Shown: one piece after another, positions 1 to 5,155 of the stretch
Numbering within the stretch: the first letter of the stretch is position 1
How the letters are laid out: each line of letters begins with the position of its first letter
Assembly (NCBI GenBank): GCA_020434085.1
Contig: JAGRBM010000462.1
Coordinates: 1-5,931, forward strand
From: Chrysiogenia bacterium
Lineage (GTDB): Bacteria > JAGRBM01
Length of the DNA stretch: 5,931 nt
Direction of reading: 5' to 3'
Program-made: the position numbers and the translations under genes
The notes under the pieces: model-generated
What the model was told of the DNA's origin: nothing
Seen by the model: the letters and a program-made list of their open reading frames with translations, nothing else
The model's database searches: none

Positions 1-477
1 AAGGCCTACAACGCCGCCTTTGCGGTGCTCAACTACATGCACCTGCATCAGAAGGAACTCACGGCCGACCTGGCGGCCAACCGCACCATGCTGACCGATG
101 CCTTCGACCATGCGCTGGACGGGCTCGCCCCCGACGTGGAGATCCTCTCGCTGGTGATCGCGTGGTACTCGGCCTATCTGGCGGGCGATCAGGACATGGC
201 CCCACTGGCGGCCGAGCAACTGGCCGCGCAGGTACGCCACCGCAGCCCGCGCGTGCGGCTCATCATTTCATGGGGCCTTGCGCGCATGCAGCTCATCGCG
301 CCGCCGGCGCGCGCGGGGCTTCGCGAAAAACTCCTGCCGGCCGAATCCGATGAACGCGTGCTGGAACTGCTTTCCGCTGTTCACGACGGCCAGGGCCGGC
401 CCGGTCAGTTGCAACTGCTCTTCGGGATCCGTCCTCAGATGCCTCATCCCGGGCGTGGAAACCAGAACCTGAACTGA
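1..477 (+). CDS. C-terminal part of a helical, possibly HEAT-like protein of unknown function (5' end outside window)
   Basis: The reading frame is open from base 1 to the TGA at 475-477, giving 158 residues. A GTG at 25 is an internal in-frame codon and need not be the start, because coding-like sequence continues to the left edge. The protein is rich in Ala and Leu and looks mostly helical. One stretch (RSPRVRLIISWGLARM) resembles the second helix of a HEAT-type repeat, where a basic/valine turn precedes an amphipathic helix. The last 30 or so residues (after LLSAVHDG) are Gly/Pro/Gln-rich and probably disordered. I do not recognise the family. The stop overlaps the next start (ATG 477-479) by one base, so translation of the two is probably coupled. 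The HEAT-like character matches the gene at 2161-3276, which may mean a shared function or a duplicated scaffold. The frame and stop are certain; the fold is a guess. Confidence 0.75.
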   Translation, partial: KAYNAAFAVLNYMHLHQKELTADLAANRTMLTDAFDHALDGLAPDVEILSLVIAWYSAYLAGDQDMAPLAAEQLAAQVRHRSPRVRLIISWGLARMQLIAPPARAGLREKLLPAESDERVLELLSAVHDGQGRPGQLQLLFGIRPQMPHPGRGNQNLN

Positions 478-2147
478 TGAAACGAATTTTTCTCATCCTG
501 AGCCTGCTCGTACTGGGCATGAGCTGCGCCAAGCATCCGGTGCCCGATTCGCCGCGGCGCAAGGCGTTCCAGCCCCAGCTCCTGTTCGAGGGGTACGTCA
601 CGCTAGACGGTCGCAAGGTGAAGGCGATCTTCGTCTTCGAGAACGAGAACCTGCGCTCGGGCTCGCGCGGATATCCCGACGGCGGATTCGGCGTGAACGT
701 CGAGGACCAGAACCTGCCGGTGTTCCGTCAGGTGGCAGTGCTGCTGGAGACCGGCGAGCTCTATTACAACGACGTCCTTTACGGGGCCGACGACGCGCAG
801 GCCCTTCGGCGCGGCAAGCTCGCCCCGGCGGAGATCCAGGCAGAGGCCACGCCGGGAACCATCTCGCAGTTCCGCTTCACACCCAGCCGCAACGTGCTCA
901 GCTCGCTCGATACCGGTTTCGAGATCACGGCGCGCGTTGGTGGCAAGAGCGCGCAGATGGTGCTGCCGCCGCTCTATGAGACCTCGCTCTACGCCCCGTA
1001 TTTCGTGGAGTCGCGCTCGAAAGACCAGGCGGCCTCAGGCAACACACCGGGCTTTGTTTACAGCGCGGCCAGCGGTGCCTCGGGCGCTGCCGGCTACAAC
1101 GGCGGGCGCGGCGGGGACGGTTATCCCGGCGCCAACGGCTTCAGCCCCGGTCAGGGCGGTGGTAGCGGTGGCAACGGCGGGCCCGGCGGCGGCGGTCAGC
1201 GCGGCTACAACGGCCAGGCGGCCTATGGGCTCGGGCAGAACGGCGGCGCCGGCGGCAATGGAAGCGCGGGCGGCCCCGGCGGCAACGGCGCGCGCGGCGG
1301 CAACGCAGGGCCCAAGGCCCAGAACGGCTCGCGCGGCGCCGACGGTGAAGAGGGCGAGGACGGTCCCCGGCTCACGGTGACGATCAAACCGATCTTTTCG
1401 CGCTTCTATCCCGATGAAGAACTCGTCTACATGCACGTGCGTGCCGACTGGTACGACATCTACAACCGCAAGTACAAGAGCGATGAGCTCAACTACATCT
1501 TCCACAAGAACCAGAACTTCTCGGTCACCAGTGAAGGCGGCGACGGTGGCAAGGGCGGCGACGGCGGCCACGGCGGTCCCGGTGGTGGCGGCGGCGCGGG
1601 CGGCAATGGCGGCCAGGGCGGCAGCGGCGGCGCGGGTGGCAACGGCGGCGCGGGTGGTCCGGGCGACTACCAGCGCGGCATCTCCCCTGGGCAGCAGGGC
1701 CGCGGCGGCAATGGCGGTCGCGGGGGCAACGGCGGCAACGGCGCCAATGGCGGCAGCGGCGGTGTCGGCGGCAACGGCGGCCCCTCCGGCGACGGCGGTG
1801 ACGGCGGCGATGGCGGCCGGATCAACGTGACGGTTTATGGCAGCGACGGTTTCTACAACGCCGTACGCGGCGCGTTGACGTTTAGAAGTGTCCCCGGCAA
1901 GGGCGCCCCGGCGGGAACGCCGGGCTCGGGCGGCGCGGCGGGCTCCGGCGGTCGCGGCGGCTATGCGGGCGCCGGCGGCTCGGGCGGCTATGGTGGTTCG
2001 GGCTCTCCCTCGGGCAGCTCGGGATACTCCGGCAGCTCCGGCAGTTCGGGGAGCTCGGGATACTCGGGATCGAGCGGGTCGCCCGGCTCGCGCGGGCAGC
2101 GCGGTGATGACGGCGATCCGATTCCCGTTTCGTGGAATCGAAACTAG
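477..2147 (+). CDS. Putative lipoprotein with three glycine-rich (GGX / collagen-like) blocks
   Basis: This 556-residue protein begins with a signal peptide (MKRIFLILSLLVLGMSC). Cys17 is the likely lipidation site, although the lipobox L-G-M-S-C is imperfect because Gly rather than Leu sits at -3. Residues 18-199 form a non-repetitive, beta-looking domain. Gly-rich block 1 follows (200-297), then a 56-residue insert with many aromatic and charged residues (298-353), block 2 (354-447, about 61% Gly by hand count), a short insert (448-473), block 3 (474-548), and the tail IPVSWNRN. Each block runs through an Asp/Gly segment into a strand-like piece (RLTVTI, RINVTV, PIPVSW). No enzyme motif is visible. 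GGX repeats are known to form polyglycine-II helix bundles and GXY repeats collagen-like helices, so a structural or adhesive surface role is inferred. No strong ribosome site precedes ATG 477; coupling through the one-base overlap is likely. PE_PGRS-like composition here is convergence, not homology. Confidence 0.88.
   Translation: MKRIFLILSLLVLGMSCAKHPVPDSPRRKAFQPQLLFEGYVTLDGRKVKAIFVFENENLRSGSRGYPDGGFGVNVEDQNLPVFRQVAVLLETGELYYNDVLYGADDAQALRRGKLAPAEIQAEATPGTISQFRFTPSRNVLSSLDTGFEITARVGGKSAQMVLPPLYETSLYAPYFVESRSKDQAASGNTPGFVYSAASGASGAAGYNGGRGGDGYPGANGFSPGQGGGSGGNGGPGGGGQRGYNGQAAYGLGQNGGAGGNGSAGGPGGNGARGGNAGPKAQNGSRGADGEEGEDGPRLTVTIKPIFSRFYPDEELVYMHVRADWYDIYNRKYKSDELNYIFHKNQNFSVTSEGGDGGKGGDGGHGGPGGGGGAGGNGGQGGSGGAGGNGGAGGPGDYQRGISPGQQGRGGNGGRGGNGGNGANGGSGGVGGNGGPSGDGGDGGDGGRINVTVYGSDGFYNAVRGALTFRSVPGKGAPAGTPGSGGAAGSGGRGGYAGAGGSGGYGGSGSPSGSSGYSGSSGSSGSSGYSGSSGSPGSRGQRGDDGDPIPVSWNRN
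1074..1367 (+). repeat. Glycine-rich block 1 of the putative lipoprotein (residues 200-297)
   Basis: About 44 of 98 residues are Gly by hand count, with Asn, Ala and Pro as the main partners, arranged as irregular GGX and GXY runs. It carries G-F-S-P-G-Q at residues 221-226, a motif that recurs as G-I-S-P-G-Q at 401-406 in block 2. The block ends in an acidic segment (DGEEGEDG) just before the strand RLTVTI. At DNA level it is a degenerate GGC-rich repeat. Confidence 0.85.
1536..1817 (+). repeat. Glycine-rich block 2 with 14 perfect consecutive GGX triplets (residues 354-447)
   Basis: About 57 of 94 residues are Gly by hand count. The first 42 residues (354-395; bases 1536-1661) are 14 uninterrupted G-G-X triplets, where X is D, K, H, P, G, A, N, Q or S. 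A short break (DYQRGISPGQQGRG) follows, then more GGX, ending in DGGDGGDGG before the strand RINVTV. Two Gly per three residues fits polyglycine-II packing better than a collagen helix. The codons are mostly GGC with some GGT, so the DNA is a degenerate triplet repeat rather than a pure one. Confidence 0.9.
1896..2120 (+). repeat. Glycine/serine-rich block 3, changing from GGX to collagen-like GXY (residues 474-548)
   Basis: About 31 of 75 residues are Gly by hand count. The first half mixes GGX and GAG units. From residue 513 to 548 the register is strict G-X-Y for 12 triplets (GSS, GYS, GSP, GSR, GQR, GDD, GDP types). This segment is Ser-rich and Pro-poor, so a stable collagen triple helix is uncertain; a flexible or glycosylatable Ser-Gly stalk is an alternative. 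Confidence 0.85.
2013..2084 (+). repeat. Tandem 36-bp imperfect duplication (2 copies) encoding GSSGYSGSSGS[S/P]
   Basis: Copy 1 is 2013-2048 and copy 2 is 2049-2084. Both encode the 12-residue unit GSSGYSGSSGSS, with the last residue Pro in copy 2. The identical core AGCTCGGGATACTC lies at 2016-2029 and 2052-2065, exactly 36 bases apart. The drift elsewhere is mostly synonymous, so the duplication is not brand new. Such an in-frame unit could vary in copy number between strains. Confidence 0.8.
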
Positions 2148-2157
2148 AAGGGAAGAG
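2148..2157 (+). promoter_or_regulatory. Ribosome binding site that supports the TTG start at 2161
   Basis: A purine run AAGGGAAGAG follows the TAG stop at 2145-2147, and its AAGGGA core sits 7 bases before TTG 2161. The TTG is followed at once by a lipoprotein signal peptide. No ATG or GTG nearby gives a better start: the upstream in-frame GTG at 1888 would lie inside the Gly-rich gene and bury the signal peptide. Confidence 0.65.
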
Positions 2158-2160
2158 ACT

Positions 2161-3276
2161 TTGAATAACAGCTTCAGCAAACTTGCGCTTCTGGTCGGCC
2201 TGCTGTGCATGGTGGGTGTCTCGGCCTGCGCGATCAAACCCGGTGACATGCGCGGCAAGTCGGTCGAGTGGATCGACAAAACCATGCAGAAGCGTGAGAA
2301 GCTCAAGATGCCGGTGCAGCAGGCGGCCGTGCAGGAACTCGCCAAGATCGGCGATGAAAACGCGCTGCAACTGCTCATCGACCTGAGCGAGGACAAGGAT
2401 CCCACGCTTCGCGGGGAGGTGGCACTCGCGCTCGGGCGCGTCGACAACCGCGACGCGGTGGTGCGGCTGATCCAGATGCTCGGGGATTCGGACTCGGCGG
2501 TGCGCCGCAAGGCCAGCTCCGCACTGCAGCGTCAGCTCGACAACGCGGCCGACGCATCGGTGGCGGAGCGCATGATGCGCGAGGCCGACATCAACCGTGA
2601 TTTCCGCATTCGCCTGGAATGCATGCGGCTGATCACCAGCTTCGAGCCCGAGGGGCTGGCGGAGCTGCTGGTGCGCCGCGCGGCAAAGGACGAGAGCGCC
2701 GAAGTGCGCCGCGCGGCGGCCAAGTCGCTCGGAATGATGGCCGATCGGCTGAGCGCGCCGCAGAAGAAGGCCGCGCACGAAGCGTTGAACAAACTCAAGC
2801 ATGCCGACCTGGATTCCTCCGTGCGCGCCGCGGCCTCCAGCGCCGTTGAGAAGATCAACTACCACGTTGTGCGCACGGTGGGCGTGGTGGGCCTTGAGAA
2901 TCGAACCGGCATCGCGGGCTTCGACCAGTTCTGCGAGGACGTGGCCGACATCATCTCGGCGAGCCTGGCGCGCGAGCGCCTGGCCACCGTGGTGGAGCGC
3001 CGCCAGCTCGGCACGGTTCTGAGTGAGATGGCGCTCCAGCAGATGCTGGGCATCGACGACCCCGATCAGGCGGTCGAGCTCGGAAAACTGCTGCAGGCCG
3101 ATGAAATTGTATTCGGCACGCTGCAGGGAGACGGCAATCAGGTGACGGTCATCGTCAAGCGCGTGGACGTGGTTTCGGGCGTGTTGCTGCAGGGCGTGAA
3201 CATTACGGGCTATGCACTCGATCTCGAGCAACTCAAGCAGAGCGTCGCCCGCAAGGTCGTGGTGACCTACCGCTGA
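2161..3276 (+). CDS. Lipoprotein with HEAT repeats fused to a C-terminal CsgG-like domain
   Basis: Starting at TTG 2161 the product has 371 residues. Residues 1-23 are a lipoprotein signal peptide with lipobox V20-S-A-C23; Ala follows the Cys, so there is no inner-membrane Asp+2 retention signal. Residues about 50-232 hold several HEAT-type helix pairs, seen as repeated turns such as DPTLRGEVALALGRV, DSAVRRKASSAL, SAEVRRAAAKSLGMM and DSSVRAAASSAVEKI. From about 238 to the end is a CsgG-like domain: VGVVGLENRTG, a helix ending in ARERLATVVERRQL, then LGKLLQADEIVFGTLQGDGNQVTV and VDVVSGVLLQG. CsgG itself is the curli secretion pore, but this domain is short, with no visible room for the pore-forming hairpins. 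It is therefore closer to the periplasmic alpha/beta domain of LpoB- or FlgO-type proteins. HEAT repeats normally bind protein partners. An outer-membrane-anchored, periplasmic assembly or scaffolding role is inferred. Confidence 0.85.
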   Translation: MNNSFSKLALLVGLLCMVGVSACAIKPGDMRGKSVEWIDKTMQKREKLKMPVQQAAVQELAKIGDENALQLLIDLSEDKDPTLRGEVALALGRVDNRDAVVRLIQMLGDSDSAVRRKASSALQRQLDNAADASVAERMMREADINRDFRIRLECMRLITSFEPEGLAELLVRRAAKDESAEVRRAAAKSLGMMADRLSAPQKKAAHEALNKLKHADLDSSVRAAASSAVEKINYHVVRTVGVVGLENRTGIAGFDQFCEDVADIISASLARERLATVVERRQLGTVLSEMALQQMLGIDDPDQAVELGKLLQADEIVFGTLQGDGNQVTVIVKRVDVVSGVLLQGVNITGYALDLEQLKQSVARKVVVTYR

Positions 3277-3280
3277 GGAA
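3275..3280 (+). promoter_or_regulatory. Ribosome binding site overlapping the upstream stop; favours ATG 3287 over GTG 3284
   Basis: GAGGAA overlaps the last two bases of the TGA at 3274-3276. It lies 6 bases before ATG 3287 but only 3 bases before the adjacent GTG 3284, so ATG 3287 is the better start. The position suggests reinitiation by ribosomes finishing the upstream gene. Confidence 0.6.
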
Positions 3281-3286
3281 GTTGTG

Positions 3287-4060
3287 ATGAAAGTTCTGCG
3301 CACAATCGGGTTGATGGCGGCGGCAGTGCTGCTCGCCGCTTCTACGCCCGCGCATGCGCAGGACGCGGCAATCGTGCCGAGCGTCTCGGGTCCGCTCCCG
3401 AACAGCATTCGGGTGGGCGCTTCGCTCGATGCGATCCGGCTCCAGCTTGGCGGTGGGGGCTACAAGGTGGAGCTTCTCGACGCGAAGTCGCCCGGCCAGC
3501 TCACCGACGGGCTGCTGGATACGGGCCTGCTGGCTTCGATCAATCACTTTCAGATCGATGACCACCCCTTCCTCAATGAGGGGCAGGGGGCCGGGCAGAG
3601 CTTTCTGATCGCGACGCGTCCGGGCGAGGAGCTGATCATCGGATTCGTGCGCGGGGTCTCCCGCGCGATTTTGAAGAAGAGAGCGGCGGGTGTTGCACGG
3701 GGCGCGGATCCTTTCAATCCGGGGCGCCTCTCCCCCATCAAGTCCCAACTGGCAACGCTGGTGCAGGTTTGCGCAGCGGCGCCCATCAAGCGTGATCGCT
3801 ATTCCAACCGTTTTGAATTCCTTGGAAGCTGCTACGGCGGCAAGGGCTACGTGCGCTACCGCCCGGAACGCTCGCAGGTCGCGCTGCTGGTGGTCGGCGG
3901 CGCAAGTGCCGTGCCCGCCGCGCAGCCAGACAGCGGTGAAGCACCCCAGCCCGGCGACATTCTGTGGGAGAAGAAATTCGGCGACGAAAATGCCCCCGGC
4001 GCCGTCGAGATCAAGACCAGGGGCCGCCGGGTCAAACCGCCCAAGAAACCCAAGCAATAA
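3287..4060 (+). CDS. Secreted/periplasmic protein of unknown function with a basic tail
   Basis: The product has 257 residues from ATG 3287; GTG 3284 would add one Met. Residues 1-24 are a clear Sec signal peptide (MKVLRTIGLMAAAVLLAA, cleavage after A-H-A before Gln25), with no lipobox. The mature protein is mixed alpha/beta, with an IRVGASLDAIRLQLGGGGYKVELLD segment split around a glycine turn at 55-58. Its only two cysteines, C162 and C182, are 20 residues apart and could form a disulfide in the periplasm. A Pro/Ala linker (about 205-224) precedes a final Arg/Lys/Pro-rich tail (KTRGRRVKPPKKPKQ) that could contact peptidoglycan, lipopolysaccharide or nucleic acid. I do not recognise a family. 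The gap to the CsgG-like lipoprotein gene is about 10 bases, so it probably belongs to the same operon and acts in the same compartment. Confidence 0.85.
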   Translation: MKVLRTIGLMAAAVLLAASTPAHAQDAAIVPSVSGPLPNSIRVGASLDAIRLQLGGGGYKVELLDAKSPGQLTDGLLDTGLLASINHFQIDDHPFLNEGQGAGQSFLIATRPGEELIIGFVRGVSRAILKKRAAGVARGADPFNPGRLSPIKSQLATLVQVCAAAPIKRDRYSNRFEFLGSCYGGKGYVRYRPERSQVALLVVGGASAVPAAQPDSGEAPQPGDILWEKKFGDENAPGAVEIKTRGRRVKPPKKPKQ

Positions 4061-4066
4061 GCAGCT

Positions 4067-5023
4067 TCAGACGACCGGGTGTTTGGGATCGTTTCCAGCC
4101 AGCACTGAGAGAATGTCCTGCGCGCACATCTTCGCCATGCGCGAGCGTGTCTTGATCGTGGCGCTTCCGGTGTGGGGAGCGAGCACGACGTTCTCGAGCT
4201 GCGCAAGGCCCTCGGCCAGTTCGGGCTCGCGCTCATAGACGTCGAGCCCCGCGCCGGCCAGTTTGCCCTCGCGAAGCGCGGTGACAAGAGCGGCCTCGTC
4301 CACGACGGGTCCGCGCGCTGTGTTGATGAGATAGGCCGTGGGCTTCATCAGCGCGAGCCGCCTTGCATCCAGCAGGCCGCTCGTCTCGGGGGTGAGCGGG
4401 CAGTGCAGGCTCACGAAATCCGATTCCTGCAGCAGCTCGTCGATGGTGACGAGCTCGGCGCCCAGCGGGTCTTCGATCTCGCCGGGCAGGCGCGAGCGGT
4501 TGTAGTAGAGAATGCTCGCCCCGCAGGCCTTTGCCCGCCGGGCGTAGGCCTGGCCGATGCGGCCCATGCCGATCACGCCGACGGTGCTCCCGTAGACATC
4601 GCGGCCCAGAAAAAGCTCGGGCTCCCAGCCGGTGAAATGCCCCGCGCGAACGAAGGCATCGCCCTCGACGATGCGGCGGCAGACGGCAAGGGTGAGTGCG
4701 AAGGCCAGCTCGGCAGTGGTCTCGGTCAGCACGTCCGGGGTATTGCAGACGCGAACGCCGCGCTTTCGGGCCAGTTCCAGGTCGATGTTGTTGGTGCCCA
4801 CCGCGTAGTTGGCGACGACCTTGAGCCCCGGCGCCGCGTCGAAAACCTCGGCATTGATGGGCTCGGAAAGCAGGCAGAGCAGGGCGTCGGCCTCCCGCAC
4901 GCGCTCGAGCAGCTCGGCCCGCGGCAGGGGCAGGGGGCCCTCATAGAGGTCCACTTCGTGCTCCGCGCGCAGCAGTTCCAGCGCGTCGCCGGGCAACTTT
5001 GCTGTGACAAGAATTCTGGCCAT
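4067..5023 (-). CDS. D-2-hydroxyacid dehydrogenase, glyoxylate/hydroxypyruvate reductase type
   Basis: This complete 318-residue cytosolic enzyme, a normal length for the family, starts at ATG 5023-5021. The family reduces 2-oxoacids such as glyoxylate or hydroxypyruvate to D-2-hydroxyacids with NAD(P)H. Visible features in order: N-terminal substrate-binding half with VANYAVGTNNID (70-81), the hinge segment CNTPDVLTETTAELAFAL, the Rossmann loop G152-M-G-R-I-G157, and the catalytic triad R237 (INTARGPVVDE), E266 (DVYEREP) and H284 (APHTGSAT). The second Rossmann strand ends in YYNRSR (173-178), lacking the acidic residue of NAD-specific members and offering Arg/Ser instead, so NADPH preference is inferred. 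The best family match is the GRHPR/GhrB/GyaR type rather than D-LDH or PGDH, as no extra regulatory domain follows; the exact substrate cannot be read. It converges on the envelope operon, so a functional link is unlikely. Confidence 0.93.
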   Translation of the reverse strand: MARILVTAKLPGDALELLRAEHEVDLYEGPLPLPRAELLERVREADALLCLLSEPINAEVFDAAPGLKVVANYAVGTNNIDLELARKRGVRVCNTPDVLTETTAELAFALTLAVCRRIVEGDAFVRAGHFTGWEPELFLGRDVYGSTVGVIGMGRIGQAYARRAKACGASILYYNRSRLPGEIEDPLGAELVTIDELLQESDFVSLHCPLTPETSGLLDARRLALMKPTAYLINTARGPVVDEAALVTALREGKLAGAGLDVYEREPELAEGLAQLENVVLAPHTGSATIKTRSRMAKMCAQDILSVLAGNDPKHPVV

Positions 5024-5070
5024 GGTTTTCCGCGGTCCTCGATGTGACTATGGTGCGCTCCGCCCCGGCA

Positions 5071-5083
5071 AGGTGTATCACCT
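5071..5083. promoter_or_regulatory. Small palindrome in the divergent spacer, possible operator
   Basis: AGGTG-TAT-CACCT is a perfect 5-3-5 inverted repeat. It lies within the 132-bp spacer (5024-5155) between the divergent dehydrogenase and HAD genes, where an operator could act on both. No convincing -35/-10 pair was found on either strand. A repeat this short is not rare by chance in such a spacer, so this is only a candidate. Confidence 0.25.
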
Positions 5084-5103
5084 GCGGGGCCGGGACGGCC
5101 AGT

Positions 5104-5130
5104 GCCGGGCAGGCGCCCGGATCGCCCGGC
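5104..5130. other. GC-rich inverted repeats upstream of the HAD gene
   Basis: CCGGGC (5105-5110) can pair with GCCCGG at 5115-5120 over a 4-base loop. Alternatively GCCGGGC (5104-5110) can pair with GCCCGGC (5124-5130). They sit just before the ribosome site of the HAD gene and could form mutually exclusive hairpins in its leader. No U-run follows, so this is not a terminator. Random GC-rich sequence often produces such pairs. Confidence 0.25.
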
Positions 5131-5137
5131 CGGCAGC

Positions 5138-5150
5138 AGGAGAGCAGGGA
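5138..5150 (+). promoter_or_regulatory. Ribosome binding site for the GTG-started HAD gene
   Basis: Two purine runs precede GTG 5156: AGGAGAG at 5138-5144 (11 bases away) and AGGGA at 5146-5150 (5 bases away). Together they support GTG 5156 as the start, and it places the nucleophile motif near the N-terminus as usual for this family. Confidence 0.55.
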
Positions 5151-5155
5151 AAGAC

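Noticed and set aside
1780-1817. RTX-type calcium-binding nonapeptides in the GGDGGDGG segment
   Set aside because: The GGxGxDxUx spacing and hydrophobic position are not met; the segment is GGX-periodic, and no type I secretion context is visible.
2013-2084. CRISPR or non-coding tandem array
   Set aside because: The two 36-bp copies are directly adjacent without spacers and keep the coding frame, so this is a protein repeat.
2100-2108. RGD tripeptide (residues 542-544) in the collagen-like tail, suggesting integrin binding
   Set aside because: RGD is short and expected by chance in Gly/Arg/Asp-rich sequence; nothing else points to host interaction.
1888-2160. Upstream GTG start that would extend the HEAT-CsgG protein by 91 residues
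   Set aside because: The extension is an Ala/Arg-rich out-of-frame reading of the Gly repeats and would place the lipoprotein signal peptide in mid-protein. TTG 2161 has a ribosome site and a proper signal peptide.
1035-2510. Long - strand open frame (491 codons) opposite the Gly-rich gene
   Set aside because: Its product is Ala/Arg/Val low-complexity sequence that mirrors GGC repeats on the other strand. GC-rich repeats lack stops in several frames, and the + strand frame has a signal peptide and coherent domains.
1882-3408. Long - strand open frame (508 codons) opposite the HEAT-CsgG gene
   Set aside because: It is a His/Arg/Ala-rich shadow with no recognisable domain; the + strand gene explains the region fully.
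4172-5047. + strand open frame of 291 codons across the dehydrogenase gene
   Set aside because: It is the complement of a clear dehydrogenase with an intact catalytic triad and has no family features of its own.
5040-5075. - strand sigma-70-like promoter (TTGCCG ... CATAGT) for the dehydrogenase gene
   Set aside because: The two hexamers are only 13 bases apart instead of about 17, and both match the consensus poorly.
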